Positions 26,254-36,426 of a stretch of 40,354 nt of DNA are shown here, one piece after another (the stretch's first letter is position 1; each line of letters opens with the position of its first letter). Source of the DNA: Candidatus Paraburkholderia calva (GTDB lineage Bacteria; Pseudomonadota; Gammaproteobacteria; Burkholderiales; Burkholderiaceae); assembly GCA_001184395.1 (NCBI GenBank), contig LFLF01000022.1, forward strand, positions 1-40,354, written 5' to 3'. The notes under the pieces were generated by a model. That model did not search any database. It worked only from the letters and a program-made list of their open reading frames with translations, and was not told where the DNA came from. The translations under genes were made by a program, and so were the position numbers.

Positions 26254-26742
26254 TCAAAACGGTTTTGCGACGACGCGCCGCCAATACCGCGCGCCGCTTT
26301 CGTCCACGCGAAGTTGCAGCCACGCCTCGGAATCCGGCATCGCGCCGAAACCACGCGCGGTGATCAGATACGACGCCCGCCTCCGTTCGCATCCACGTTT
26401 CGATCAGGCATTGGGGCACGCGACGCGCCGCATATGGCCATTCCACGAACGGCTGCAAGGCGAGCGCCGAGACGCCTTCTCGAACGACGCTTTGCTGCGC
26501 CACTGCGCGGGTTCCTGCGTGAACGTGGAAGCGGCAGGCAATGCCGCGTCGAGCATGCGGCTGCATCGGATCGACGCACTGTCCGCCGCGTGAAACGCCT
26601 GAATGCGTTCGCGCGCCGCGACCGTCGCGCGCGTCGCCACGAGCGACGTTTGCAGCCACGCGCTCACGGTGACGAGCATCATCGCGGTGAGCAACAGGAC
26701 GATGGGCAACGCTGTTCCGCGTGAGGTCGAACACCGCTTCAT
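26254..26742 (-). pseudogene. pilX: PilX-type minor pilin, two frameshifts
   Basis: ATG 26742 overlaps the pilW stop (ATGA). RGTALPIVLLLTAMMLVTVSAW and TRATVAARERIQAFHAADSA are PilX-like. The frame shifts near 26500 to give AQSVVREGVSALALQPFVEWPYAARRVPQCLIE. It shifts again near 26370 to SYLITARGFGAMPDSEAWLQLRVDESGARYWRR, with stop at 26254-26256, 7 nt before the pilE start. Translation would end early at CPNA. Confidence 0.85.
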
Positions 26743-27523
26743 GCGCGCCCCGCTACGGAATTGCGGACCGCGACGCGCCGCCAGAATGCCTGGTGCGTGC
26801 AGCCGTCTTCGGCCACGGCCACCGCGCCGTTGCAGTCGATATACGACGCTTTGCGCTTCGCCTGATTCGCATAGCCGCGCACGAGCACGCACACGTCCGC
26901 CGCGTACACATCGCGCCAGCGCTCACGCGCCATCGCGGATGCATTCACCCGCTCGCCGCACCGCCAGCCAGTACATCATCACGCCGATGCGTTCGATGCC
27001 TTCCACCATCGGCTGCGCCTGCTTGCCGCTGCCTTCGCAGTACAAGTTCCGGCGCGCCACTCGACGTGCTCGGCTTCGCGTAGAAGCGGTTGACGACGAA
27101 CGCGTCCGACACCGCTTGCCCGAGGCAATCCGTCGGGGCGTCGGTCGTCGATGGCCATGTGGAAATGGTGTCGGCGACGTAGCGCATCTAAATGCCGTTG
27201 GATTGGCCCGACAGCGTTTCGCACGATGGGGAAGTGGGGAAGTGTCCGCGCCAATTACCCGCCCCTGCGAGCAGCCGAAGAGCGCCGCATCGACGGTTGC
27301 GTTGGTGGCGGCAAAGCCCTGCCATCCAGATCTGCTAGCCGAGCAGATCGAGCGCGACGACGCCTGCGTCGTGAATGCGCGCGGCGTCGGTCGCGCGATC
27401 GAACGCCGCCCGCTGCGCCCGATATAGCGACAAACACGCCGCGACGATCAGCAAGCCGAGCGCGAGCGCAATCGTCAGTTCGAGCAGCATATGGCCGTGC
27501 CGCTTGAAGAGTGACGTGTTCAT
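26739..27523 (-). pseudogene. pilW: PilW-type minor pilin, several lesions
   Basis: ATG 27523: leader ending in HG, then HMLLELTIALALGLLIVAACLSLYRAQRAAFDRA. TAG at 27335-27337 follows LDLLG. Later segments are in other frames, including QIWMAG, a frameshifting 8-bp duplication at 27227-27242, a TAG at 27188-27190 just before MRYVADTISTWPSTTDAPTDCLGQAVSDAFVVNRFYAKP, and the C-terminal WRDVYAADVCVLVRGYANQAKRK..SYIDCNGAVA to stop 26739. Its start overlaps pilV and its end overlaps pilX. Dead. Confidence 0.85.
27227..27242. repeat. 8-bp tandem duplication in pilW
   Basis: tggggaag occurs at 27227-27234 and 27235-27242. Eight bases shift the pilW frame. Confidence 0.85.
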
Positions 27524-27885
27524 CGCGCGAACGCCACGGAAAAGCAGGCGCTATGCGGCAACGCCTGCGGTTCGGGACACGGCTCGTCACTTTCGTTGGC
27601 GCATCCGCTCATCGTCGCGACGCGCACGCCATCGGCACGATCCATCACGTCGATCGCGGCCGAAGAAAGCATCGCTCCGGCCCGCATTCGCCATTGCGAA
27701 ACGACTTCCACGCGATCCGCATCGCTGCGAATCCCTTCGACGAGTGAATCCGCGATGAGCGCTGCCCGCTCGCGCGCGAACGCACTCTGCAAGGCGATGA
27801 AACCGAGTGCGGTGACCGCCGTGAGCGCGAGCGCGATCATCACTTCGATGAGCGAATCGCTGCACTGGATACGAGCGCGCATCAT
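27520..27885 (-). CDS. pilV: PilV-type minor pilin, intact frame but altered cleavage site
   Basis: 121 residues, MMRARIQCSDSLIEVMIALALTAVTALGFIALQSAFARERAALIADS. E5 of the pilin helix is present, but the residue before the cleavage point, nearly always glycine, is serine (codon AGC, one change from GGC). Prepilin peptidase strongly prefers Gly(-1), so processing is doubtful. The gene overlaps the fimT stop (ATGATG) and the pilW start. I call it a CDS by frame but probably non-functional. Confidence 0.65.
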   Translation of the reverse strand: MMRARIQCSDSLIEVMIALALTAVTALGFIALQSAFARERAALIADSLVEGIRSDADRVEVVSQWRMRAGAMLSSAAIDVMDRADGVRVATMSGCANESDEPCPEPQALPHSACFSVAFAR

Positions 27886-28413
27886 GCCGACGGCCCGCAA
27901 GCGCCCTGCGTGATGCGCGCGCGACCGCGCGCAGCCAGTTGCACACAACGCCGCACTGCGGCATTCGACGTGGCATCCGCGCCGCGCAGCAAGAAATCGA
28001 AGCTGCGGACCCACCGATTATCTGACCTGCCGGCGGCGTGAACGTCAGATCCATCGCGGTACCCGCGATGGCGACCGGCGTCATCGCGGGCTGCATGCGC
28101 AACAGCATCGACACGCCGTCTCGATCGACGAACACACCCCAATCGCAGGACCAGTCGGTCCCGCCGCCGTCGCACGCCCTACCCGTTGCGAGACAGTGGC
28201 CACGGCATCGATCCGGCACAGCGTCACGCGCGCCGCGCCGCATGGCTTCGACACGGGCAAGCGAAAGCGTGGAAAAGAGCGCGCGAGCCCGCGCATCGAC
28301 CTGATCGCGCCATACCACGCGCCGAACGACGGCGTGGCGAACACCGCGAGGATCGCCATCGTGGCAAGCACCACGCACAGTTCGCTCAAAGTGGAACCGC
28401 GATTCATCTGCAT
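27882..28413 (-). pseudogene. fimT: FimT/GspH-type minor pseudopilin, frameshifted
   Basis: The start MQMNRGSTLSELCVVLATMAILAVFATPSF is a normal leader with Gly(-1) and E5. The rest is spread over three frames: RDQVDARARALFSTLSLARVEAMRRG, GARVTLC, CDGGGTDWSC.WGVFVDRDGV, MTPVAIAGTAMDLTFTPPAGQI and finally FDFLLRGADATSNAAVRRCVQLAARGRARI to TGA 27882. At least three indels. First gene of the pilin operon. Confidence 0.85.
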
Positions 28414-28563
28414 GCCTTATCGATTCGTCGAGCTGAAGCACAATCTATCGATAATTTTCGCGCGCCGCCATTAGCCGAATGGCCGAGTGTTCAACATCCG
28501 CGCGACGCAGCAGACTCGCCGGGCGAAGGACTCAAACAGTCTGGGGAGATGATGCGAAAAGAT

Positions 28564-29046
28564 TCAGCGCTTGCGCGATGCGGCCTTTTTCGGTGCCGCG
28601 CGACGGAATTCGTCGAGTACGTCTTCGAACTCGGAGACATCCTCGAAACGCTTGTAGACAGATGCGAAACGCACGTAGGCGATGGTATCAAGCTGATGCA
28701 ACTCGCTCATCACGAGCTCGCCGAGACGCTCGCTCTGGATTTCACGCTCGCCGGTGCCGAGCAGTTGATATTCGATGCGGGACGCGGCAGCATCGATCGC
28801 GTCCGCCGCGACCGGGCGCTTGCGCAGCGCCAGCTTCATGCTCGCGACGATTTTGCGCCGGTCGAACTCGGCGCGCGTGCCGTCCTTCTTGACGACGGAC
28901 GGCAGCGCGAGTTCGACACGTTCATACGTGGTGAAGCGCTTGTCGCAGGAAGGACAGCGACGACGACGCCGGATGGCCACGCCATCCTCCGACACGCGAG
29001 AATCCACGACCTGGGTGTCTTCGTGTCGGCAGAATGGGCAGCGCAT
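28564..29046 (-). CDS. nrdR: transcriptional repressor NrdR
   Basis: 160 residues. A zinc ribbon with cysteines C3, C6, C31 and C34 (CPFC ... CPSC) precedes an ATP-cone ([20 protein letters not shown]). It senses ATP/dATP and represses ribonucleotide reductase genes through NrdR boxes, two of which precede nrdA in this window. It lies 21 nt after glyA on the same strand, so it is likely co-transcribed. Intact. Confidence 0.95.
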   Translation of the reverse strand: MRCPFCRHEDTQVVDSRVSEDGVAIRRRRRCPSCDKRFTTYERVELALPSVVKKDGTRAEFDRRKIVASMKLALRKRPVAADAIDAAASRIEYQLLGTGEREIQSERLGELVMSELHQLDTIAYVRFASVYKRFEDVSEFEDVLDEFRRAAPKKAASRKR

Positions 29047-29067
29047 CGGGACTTGTCGGCTGAGAGA

Positions 29068-30315
29068 TTAACGATAGACCGGGAAACGCTTGGTCAACTC
29101 GGAGACTTGCGCACACACGCGTTCGAGGTTCGCCTGATCTTCCGGATTGTCGAGCACATCCGCGATCAGATTGCCGACGATCTTCGCTTCCTTCACGCCG
29201 AAACCGCGCGTGGTCATCGCGAGCGAACCCAGACGCACACCGCTCGTCACGAACAGCTTCTCCGGATCGTTCGGAATCGCGTTCTTGTTCACCGTGATGT
29301 GTGCGGCACCTAGCGCGGCTTCCGCCGCCTTGCCGGTGATCTTCTTCGCGCGCAGATCGACCAGCATGACGTGGCTTTCCGTACGTCCCGAGACGATACG
29401 CAGACCGCGCTTGACCAACGTTTCGGCCAGCACGCGCGCGTTTTCGACAACCGCCTTCTGATACGTCTTGAACTCCTGCGACAGCGCTTCCTTGAACGCG
29501 ACGGCCTTCGCGGCGATCACGTGCATGAGCGGGCCGCCCTGAATGCCCGGGAAGATGGCCGAGTTGATCGGCTTCTCGAACTCCGCCTTCATCAGGACGA
29601 CGCCGCCGCGTGGGCCGCGCAGGCTCTTGTGCGTGGTCGTCGTGACGAAAGCCGCGTGTGGCACCGGATTCGGGTACACGCCCGCCGCGACCAGACCCGC
29701 GTAGTGCGCCATGTCGACCATAAAATACGCGCCGACCGCCTTGGCGATCTTCGCCATGCGTTCGAAGTCGATCTTCAGCGCAAACGCCGAGGCGCCCGCG
29801 ACGATCAGTTTCGGCTTGTTCTCTTGCGCAAGCTTCTCGAGCTTGTCGTAGTCGATGTCCTCGACTTCGTTCAGGCCGTAGCTCACCACGTTGAACCACT
29901 TGCCCGACATGTTGACCGGCGAGCCGTGCGTGAGGTGGCCGCCTTCTGCGAGGCTCATGCCCATAATGGTGTCGCCCGGCTTGAGTATGGCGAAGAACAC
30001 GCCCTGATTAGCCTGCGAGCCGGAATTCGGCTGCACGTTGGCCGCTTCCGCGCCAAACAGTTGCTTCACGCGGTCGATCGCGAGTTGCTCGACGATATCC
30101 ACATATTCGCAGCCGCCGTAATAGCGCTTGCCGGGATAGCCTTCCGCGTATTTGTTGGTGAGTTGCGAGCCTTGCGCGGCCATCACGGCCGGCGAGGTGT
30201 AGTTTTCCGATGCGATCAGCTCGATGTGATCTTCCTGACGACGATTTTCCTGATCGATCGCCTTCAGCAGCTCGGGATCGACGTTGGCGAGGGTACTTTC
30301 GGCTCTGTCAAACAT
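29068..30315 (-). CDS. glyA: serine hydroxymethyltransferase
   Basis: 415 residues. PLP enzyme interconverting serine and glycine while charging tetrahydrofolate with one-carbon units. Signature motifs are [36 protein letters not shown]-type [13 protein letters not shown] and the PLP lysine K230 in [14 protein letters not shown]. Full length and intact, upstream of nrdR as in other beta-proteobacteria. Confidence 0.96.
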   Translation of the reverse strand: MFDRAESTLANVDPELLKAIDQENRRQEDHIELIASENYTSPAVMAAQGSQLTNKYAEGYPGKRYYGGCEYVDIVEQLAIDRVKQLFGAEAANVQPNSGSQANQGVFFAILKPGDTIMGMSLAEGGHLTHGSPVNMSGKWFNVVSYGLNEVEDIDYDKLEKLAQENKPKLIVAGASAFALKIDFERMAKIAKAVGAYFMVDMAHYAGLVAAGVYPNPVPHAAFVTTTTHKSLRGPRGGVVLMKAEFEKPINSAIFPGIQGGPLMHVIAAKAVAFKEALSQEFKTYQKAVVENARVLAETLVKRGLRIVSGRTESHVMLVDLRAKKITGKAAEAALGAAHITVNKNAIPNDPEKLFVTSGVRLGSLAMTTRGFGVKEAKIVGNLIADVLDNPEDQANLERVCAQVSELTKRFPVYR

Positions 30316-30802
30316 ACGCTTTCCGTTAGATCAAAACAGGTTGACTGGGTCGCGCGTACGCGAAAACTGCTGGAGGCCGATGGAGTCCAGACGCGGCGGA
30401 TGAGGGATGAATCCGGAATCGCGTAACGGACAGCCACCGGCGCAGCAACGACAGCGCACAGATTTTAGCTGCCCAGGCGAACGGCAAAACGAAAACGACG
30501 CTCCGCGCTTCCTGGTGGGTCGCTCCACCTTGGATCCGAAAATCCTATCTATCGCCAGTCACGCGGGGTTTGAGCTTTGTAGTGTAATGGGCAGCATGGC
30601 TTTAGGCAACCGTGCGCCAGGGCGGTTCGGCGGCGTGCCGAAGCCATCGTTTGCGACGTTTAAAACACGACCGTTCGCGCGAAGTTTCGCGCGGCCGGTA
30701 ACTTGCCGCAACGCATCAATGGAAGTACTCTGTGCGCCGTTGCTCGAAGCCCGTCCCCACACGGCCCGGGCTCGCTCACTCTCATGCCCCCAGAGCCCGC
30801 TC
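30316..30802. other. gene-free interval between glyA and the SDR relic
   Basis: About 490 nt that should hold the divergent promoters. I find no convincing ORF, RNA or repeat beyond the palindrome cgcgtacgcg (30353-30362) upstream of glyA. Confidence 0.4.
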
Positions 30803-31510
30803 ATGATCGTGTTCGTCACCAGCGCTGCCATCGCCCGTACTTTCGTCAAAGGCGGCCATCGCGTGATCGCCGCCGCGCGCCACAAGGAACGCCTCATCGC
30901 ACTATCCAAGGAACTCGACGACGCGCTGTTGCCGCTAGAACTCGACGTGCGTGACGAGAACGCCATCAACTCGCAGCCCGAAGCCTTTTGTGCTGGTGAA
31001 CAACGCGGGCCTCGCGCTCGGCCTCAAACCCGCACACAAGGCGAGCCTCGACGACTGGAAGAACATGATCGACACCAACTGCACGGGCATCGTCACGGTC
31101 ACGCGCGCGTTGCTGCCGGGCATGGTCGAACGCAATCGCGACCACGTCTTCAATCTCGGCTCGGTCGCGGCGAACTATCCATATCCCGGCGGCAACGTGT
31201 ATGGCGCGACCAAAGCGTTCTTGCGTCAGTTCAGTCTGAATCTGCGCGCGGACCTGATCAGCACCAACCTTCGCGTGACCGATATCGAACCCGGCCTGTG
31301 CAGCGGCACGGAATTTTCGAACGTGCGCTTCAAGGGCGACGACAGCAAGGCCGTGTCGGTCTAAAAGGAGGTTCAGGCGCTCTCTCTGCCGAAGACATCG
31401 CCGATGCGATCTACTGGATCGCGACGCGCCCGGCGCACGTCAACATCAACACCATCGAGTTGATGCCGATCGCCCAGACCTTCGGACCGTTGCAAATTCA
31501 CCGCGGCTGA
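30803..31510 (+). pseudogene. YdfG-like short-chain dehydrogenase, deleted and frameshifted
   Basis: ATG 30803: MIVFVTSAAIARTFVKGGHRVIAAAR. The dinucleotide-binding TG.S.GFG stretch expected after FVT is deleted. The frame then breaks after AINSQPE, and the middle region is short. It resumes as VLVNNAGLALGL, NMIDTNCTG, NLGSVAANYPYPGGNVYGATKA (catalytic S, Y, K) and TDIEPGL in another frame up to TAA near 31364. A further shift gives AEDIADAIYWIATRPAHVNINTIELMPIAQTF. The lost cofactor motif plus frameshifts make it inactive. The intact family reduces 3-hydroxy acids/serine-type substrates. Confidence 0.87.
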
Positions 31511-31648
31511 TTCCCTCAACGACTGAGGATTTCGCGACGCCGCTTGCGCTTCTAGTAAAATGCCGCAGATGAATATCTGTCAAAAAGCGAGCCGGAGCGG
31601 GTCGGGAAGCGGGCAAGCCCGCGGCCGCGCGGGCGAAGCGACGCAAAG

Positions 31649-32114
31649 GTGAACGATCCGTTGATTTTCGAGTGGCCGATTCGTGTGTATTACGAGGACA
31701 CCGACGCCAGCGGCATCGTCTTCTACGCGAACTACCTCAAGTTCTTCGAGCGCGCGCACCGAATGGCTATGCGCGTGCGGCATCGACCAGCAACGCCTGG
31801 CGGAGTCGGACGGCATCGTGTTCGTAGTCAGAAGGACCGCCGTCGATTATTCCGCGCTGGCGCGTCTGGACGACATGATCAGCGTCGTCAGCCGCATCGA
31901 GCAGCTCGGCCGCGCATCGGTGGATTTTCATCAGGAAGAGTGGCGCGGCGACGTGCTGCTCGCCACGGGCAATGTCCGGGTCGCGTCGGTGAATCGCGTC
32001 ACGATTCGTCCCGCCGCCGTTCCCGATTGCGTGCTCGACGGCTTGCGATGCGGCCCGCACGCGGCGTGCGGTACGGCGCAGGCCCCGGCCTCCCACGAGG
32101 CCAGCACAAATTGA
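31649..32114 (+). pseudogene. ybgC: YbgC-type acyl-CoA thioesterase, frameshifted
   Basis: GTG 31649: [35 protein letters not shown] contains the hot-dog catalytic aspartate. At about 31755 a run of alternating g and c appears to have lost two bases, and the sequence continues in the next frame as [40 protein letters not shown] to stop 32112-32114. It is the first gene of the tol-pal cluster and the only broken one in it. Confidence 0.87.
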
Positions 32115-32257
32115 GTACCACGATGGAAGCTGCGCATGCCCTCTTTCGACCGGAAAGAGCCGCCGCGCGGCTTTCGTTATTTTTAAAGCCGGATCACGAA
32201 CAACTGACGCGCCTTTGACCGGACGCCCGCATCAACCAGACGTACCAGCGGACCTTT

Positions 32258-32935
32258 ATGGAAAACACACAAGACTTGTCGATCGTTTCTCTCGTCATTC
32301 ACGCGAGCCTGCTCGCGCAGGCCGTGATGGCGCTGCTGTTGGTGCTGTCGCTTCTGTCGTGGACATTCATTTTCCGCAAGGCGTTCGCGATTCGTCGCGC
32401 GCGCGTGCAGACCGAGCGCTTCGAGCGCGATTTCTGGTCCGGCGGCGATTTGCAGGCGCTGTATCAGAGCGCTGCCAACAACCGTCACACCATCGGCGCG
32501 CTAGAGCGTATCTTCGAATCCGGCATGCGCGAATTCCTGAAGGGCAAGGAGCGCCGCATCACCGATCCGGGCGCGATCCTCGACGGTTCGCGCCGCGCCA
32601 TGCGCGCCGCCTTCCAGCGTGAAATGGATGTGCTCGAGGCGAATCTCGCGTTTCTCGCGTCAGTCGGTTCGGTCAGTCCGTACATCGGTCTGTTCGGCAC
32701 GGTGTGGGGCATCATGAACTCGTTCCGCGGTCTCGCCAACGTGCAGCAGGCAACCCTCGCGAACGTCGCGCCGGGCATCGCGGAAGCGCTGGTCGCCACC
32801 GCGATCGGCCTGTTCGCCGCGATTCCGGCGGTGGTCGCGTACAACCGCTACGCACACGATATCGACCGTCTGGCGATCCGCTTCGAGACCTTCATCGAAG
32901 AGTTCTCGAACATTCTGCAGCGCCAGGCGCACTAA
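32258..32935 (+). CDS. tolQ: Tol-Pal system protein TolQ
   Basis: 225 residues. Inner-membrane proton-channel subunit with three transmembrane helices: the first in SLVIHASLLAQAVMALLLVLSL, the others near 134-160 and 168-190, with SVSPYIGLFGTVWGIMNSF and VAPGIAEALVATAIGLFAAIPAVVAYN. It works with TolR to energise TolA during cell constriction. Located 17 nt upstream of tolR. Intact. Confidence 0.95.
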   Translation: MENTQDLSIVSLVIHASLLAQAVMALLLVLSLLSWTFIFRKAFAIRRARVQTERFERDFWSGGDLQALYQSAANNRHTIGALERIFESGMREFLKGKERRITDPGAILDGSRRAMRAAFQREMDVLEANLAFLASVGSVSPYIGLFGTVWGIMNSFRGLANVQQATLANVAPGIAEALVATAIGLFAAIPAVVAYNRYAHDIDRLAIRFETFIEEFSNILQRQAH

Positions 32936-32952
32936 GGAAAAAGGAGTTCACG

Positions 32953-33396
32953 ATGGCAGGCCCGATCCGTTCCAGCATGCGCGGCAGTTCGCGCCGCGCG
33001 ATGGCCGACATCAACGTCGTGCCGTACATCGACGTGATGCTCGTGCTGCTCGCCATCTTCATGGTGACGGCGCCGCTCGTGTCGCCGTCTATCATCAATC
33101 TGCCGACGGTCGGCAACGCGCAGCCGCAGGAACAGCAGCCGCCGCTCATGATCAATATCAAGACCGACGGCAGCATGAACATCCGCTACAAGGACGACAA
33201 CGGCTCGTCTCAAGAGCAGAAGATGACCAAGAGCGATCTCAACACGTTCGTGCTGAACCGCCAGGAGTCGCATCCTGATCAGCCGGTCGTCATCGCGGCG
33301 GACAAGACGGTGAAGTACGAGGCCGTCGTGAACGTGATGTCCGATATAAAGGCGCGTGGCGTGAAGCGCGTCGGATTGCTCGTCAAATCGCAATGA
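32953..33396 (+). CDS. tolR: Tol-Pal system protein TolR
   Basis: 147 residues from ATG 32953. One transmembrane helix with the essential aspartate in YIDVMLVLLAIFMVTAPLV (D27), then a periplasmic domain ending VKRVGLLVKSQ. AAGGAG lies upstream. Stop overlaps the tolA ATG (ATGA at 33393). Intact. Confidence 0.95.
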   Translation: MAGPIRSSMRGSSRRAMADINVVPYIDVMLVLLAIFMVTAPLVSPSIINLPTVGNAQPQEQQPPLMINIKTDGSMNIRYKDDNGSSQEQKMTKSDLNTFVLNRQESHPDQPVVIAADKTVKYEAVVNVMSDIKARGVKRVGLLVKSQ

Positions 33397-34430
33397 TCGG
33401 TTCGCGGAACACCCAGCCACGGCCAGCGGACGGACAGGCGTCCGCGCGACCCGTCCGTCCGCCACGCGAGCGTGGGACGTGGAAGGCATTCGTGCTCGCC
33501 GCGCTGATGCATCTGCTGTTGATCTGGCTGCTCTATCACGGCATCAACTGGCAGAACAACACGCCCGCGGGCGCCGAGGCGGAAATCTGGACCCAGATTC
33601 CGGACACGCCCGCGCCGACGCCGCGCCCCGCTCCCCCGCCGCCCGCGCCGGTGAAAGTGCAGCCCGCGCCGCCGCCGGCGAAGGACGAGGACGCGGACAT
33701 CGCGCTGCAAGAAAAGAAGCGTAAGCAGCAGGAAGCCGCGCAGCGCGAGGCCCAGCTCACCGAGCAGCGCCGTCAGCAGGAGCAGACGCGGCAGGAAGCG
33801 GAAGCCAAGCGTCAGCAGCAAAAGGCGATGCAGGACAAGCAGAGGCAGATCGAGCAGCAGCGTCAGGCCGATCTCCAAAAGCAGCAACAGTTGAAAGCGC
33901 AGCAGGACAAGCAGCGCCAGCAGCAGGCCGAAGCGCAGAAGCAGGAGCAGCTCAAGGAACAGCAGAAGGAACAGCAGGAAACCAAGGCCAAAGCCGATGC
34001 GCAAGCCAAGGCAAAGGCCGCGGCCGAAGCGAAAGCGAAGCTCGATGCGGAACGCAAGGCGCGCATGGCCCAGTTGCAGAATCAGCTCGGCGGCAGCACG
34101 GTAGTTAGCGGCGAAGGTCTTGCGAAGGGCGGCTCGGGCAAGGGCGCGGGCGGCAACGCGAAGTCGCCGGGCTATGCGGAGAAGGTCCAGCGTCGCGTGC
34201 GGCCGAATATCATCTGGAGCGGCGAAACCACCGGTCTCGAAACCGTGGTCTCGGTTCGTTGCTCGCCTTCGGGCACCTTGCTGTCCGCGAGCGTGACGAG
34301 ATCGAGCGGCAACGAGCAGTGGGATGCCGCGGCACTGCGCGCGGTCCGAAACTCCGATCCGATGCCTGTCGATATCGACGGCAAGGCACCGGATCACTTC
34401 ACGATCACGCTGCGTCCGGCGGGCGGTTGA
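33393..34430 (+). CDS. tolA: Tol-Pal system protein TolA
   Basis: 345 residues. A cytoplasmic arginine/proline-rich start leads to one transmembrane helix (AFVLAALMHLLLIWLLYHGINW) and a proline-rich stretch, then about 130 residues of Gln/Lys/Ala coiled-coil repeats spanning the periplasm. A C-terminal TonB-like domain follows (VQRRVRPNIIWSGETTGLETVVSVRCSPSGTLLSASVTRSSGNEQWDAAALRAV). It couples TolQR energy to TolB/Pal. Low-complexity repeats here have not suffered a frameshift. Intact. Confidence 0.93.
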   Translation: MIGSRNTQPRPADGQASARPVRPPRERGTWKAFVLAALMHLLLIWLLYHGINWQNNTPAGAEAEIWTQIPDTPAPTPRPAPPPPAPVKVQPAPPPAKDEDADIALQEKKRKQQEAAQREAQLTEQRRQQEQTRQEAEAKRQQQKAMQDKQRQIEQQRQADLQKQQQLKAQQDKQRQQQAEAQKQEQLKEQQKEQQETKAKADAQAKAKAAAEAKAKLDAERKARMAQLQNQLGGSTVVSGEGLAKGGSGKGAGGNAKSPGYAEKVQRRVRPNIIWSGETTGLETVVSVRCSPSGTLLSASVTRSSGNEQWDAAALRAVRNSDPMPVDIDGKAPDHFTITLRPAGG

Positions 34431-34535
34431 GCCCCGCCGGACGTCTTCTGTGGATTGGGAACGAATTGTGCTTCCGGGGATCTGTTCTGCAGTCTCCGAC
34501 ACCTGAAAAACGCTTTTTTTGGAACCTATAACAGC

Positions 34536-35828
34536 ATGAGTTTGATGACGAAGTTTAGCCTGAGAACGCTGGTCGCGCCCTGCCTGATCGCAGCCGGTAC
34601 CGCTGCGCACGCCCAGTTGAACGTACTCGTGACCGGCGTCGGCTCCACGCAATTCCCCATCGCGACGGCCAATTTCGCCAACGAAGCCAGTTCGCCGCAG
34701 CAAGTGAGCGCGATCGTCCGTCAAGACCTGCAGGGCAGCGGCAAGTTCACGAATATCGATGCGGGCAGCACGCCGCTATCGGACGCCAACTCGGTTGATC
34801 TCGGCGCATGGAAGGCAAAAGGCGCGAATGCGTTCGTGTCAGGCAGCGTCAACAAGCTGCCGAACGGCCAGTATGAAGTGCGCTTCCGCCTCTACGACAC
34901 GTTAAGCCAGCAGAATCTCGGCGGCCTGTCGCTCGTCTCCGGTGAAGGCGGCCTGCGCATGAGCGCGCACAAGATTGCGGATTACATCTACGCCAAGCTG
35001 CTCGGTTCGCGCGGCGTGTTCGCGACGCGTCTGTCTTATGTCATCCAGACGGGCGGACGCTATCAGTTGCAGATTTCCGACTCGGACGGCCAGGACGCGA
35101 AGATCGCCCTCTCCAGCCCCGAGCCGATCATCTCGCCGGCGTGGTCGCCGGACGGCACGAAGGTCGCGTACGTGTCGTTCGAGAAGAAAAAGCCGGTGGT
35201 GTATATCCACGATCTGCCGACGGGACGTCGCGTGGTCGTGTCGAATCAGAAGGGTAACAACAGTGCGCCGGCATGGTCGCCCGATGGTCGCAAGCTGGCG
35301 GTCGCCCTGTCGCGCACCGGCAATACACAAATATTCGAAGTCAACGCAGACGGCACCGGCCTGCGCCGTCTGACCCAAGGCAGTTCCATCGACACCGAGC
35401 CGTTCTTCTCTCCCGATGGCAACTGGATTTATTTCACGAGTGATCGCGGCGGCCAACCGCAGATCTACAAGATCCCGGCGGCGGGGGAAAGCGCCGGCGC
35501 GGCCCAGCGGGTCACGTTCACGGGTTCGTACAACACGAGTCCGCGCATGAGCCCTGACGGCAAGCAACTCGCGTACATTTCGCGCACTGGCGGCGGCTTC
35601 AAGCTGTACTTGCAGGACCTCGCGTCCGGCACGGCAACGGGGCTGACCGACACGACGCATGACGAATCGCCGAGTTTCGCGGCGAATGGTCAGTACATCC
35701 TTTACGCCACCCAAGTGAACGGACGTGGCGTTTTGGCGGCGGTGTCGACTGATGGTCGCACGCGGCAAGTCTTGTCAGTTCAGGGCGGTGTGGTACGCGA
35801 GCCGTCCTGGGGTCCGTTCATGCAATAA
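34536..35828 (+). CDS. tolB: Tol-Pal system protein TolB
   Basis: 430 residues from ATG 34536. Signal peptide ending in AHA before QLNVLVTG. An N-terminal domain precedes a beta-propeller with repeated motifs [48 protein letters not shown] and [15 protein letters not shown]. Periplasmic partner of Pal. A farther upstream in-frame start lacks support. Intact. Confidence 0.94.
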   Translation: MSLMTKFSLRTLVAPCLIAAGTAAHAQLNVLVTGVGSTQFPIATANFANEASSPQQVSAIVRQDLQGSGKFTNIDAGSTPLSDANSVDLGAWKAKGANAFVSGSVNKLPNGQYEVRFRLYDTLSQQNLGGLSLVSGEGGLRMSAHKIADYIYAKLLGSRGVFATRLSYVIQTGGRYQLQISDSDGQDAKIALSSPEPIISPAWSPDGTKVAYVSFEKKKPVVYIHDLPTGRRVVVSNQKGNNSAPAWSPDGRKLAVALSRTGNTQIFEVNADGTGLRRLTQGSSIDTEPFFSPDGNWIYFTSDRGGQPQIYKIPAAGESAGAAQRVTFTGSYNTSPRMSPDGKQLAYISRTGGGFKLYLQDLASGTATGLTDTTHDESPSFAANGQYILYATQVNGRGVLAAVSTDGRTRQVLSVQGGVVREPSWGPFMQ

Positions 35829-35883
35829 GTCCAGCAATAACGTTTCACATACAACGTTCAGCTACAACACAAGGAGAAGTACC

Positions 35884-36390
35884 ATGATGTCGAAACTTCG
35901 TATCGGCCTAGCAGTTGCGATGGTCGGCGCATTGGCAGCTTGTCATTCGGGCGTGAAGCTCGATGAAGGCGCGAACAAGGGTGGCGTCAGCACGCAGCCG
36001 AACCCGAACGACGTGAAGCAGGTCAACATCGACCCGCTGAACGATCCGAACAGCCCGCTCGCCAAGCGCAGCATCTATTTCGACTTCGACAGCTATGCCG
36101 TGAAGGACGACTATCAGCCGCTGCTGCAACAACACTCGTCGTACCTGAAGACCCATCCGGAGCGTCACGTCCTGATTCAGGGCAACACCGACGAACGCGG
36201 CACAAGTGAGTACAACCTGGCGCTCGGCCAAAAGCGTGCGGAAGCCGTGCATCGCGCCATGTCGCTGATGGGCGTGGCCGATTCGCAGATGGAAGCCGTG
36301 TCGCTCGGCAAGGAAAAACCGACGGCGACGGGTCACGACGAAGCATCGTGGGCACAGAACCGCCGCGCGGATCTCGTGTACCAGCAGTAA
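35884..36390 (+). CDS. pal: peptidoglycan-associated lipoprotein Pal
   Basis: 168 residues with two adjacent ATG codons (35884, 35887), preceded by AAGGAG. The lipoprotein signal ends LAAC (C20). The OmpA-like peptidoglycan-binding domain shows IYFDFDSYAV, IQGNTDERGTSEYNLALGQKRAEAV and NRRADLVY. Anchors the outer membrane to the wall. Intact. Confidence 0.95.
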   Translation: MMSKLRIGLAVAMVGALAACHSGVKLDEGANKGGVSTQPNPNDVKQVNIDPLNDPNSPLAKRSIYFDFDSYAVKDDYQPLLQQHSSYLKTHPERHVLIQGNTDERGTSEYNLALGQKRAEAVHRAMSLMGVADSQMEAVSLGKEKPTATGHDEASWAQNRRADLVYQQ

Positions 36391-36426
36391 TCCGAGTAAC
36401 GTAACCAGACACGGGTGAGTCGCTCT

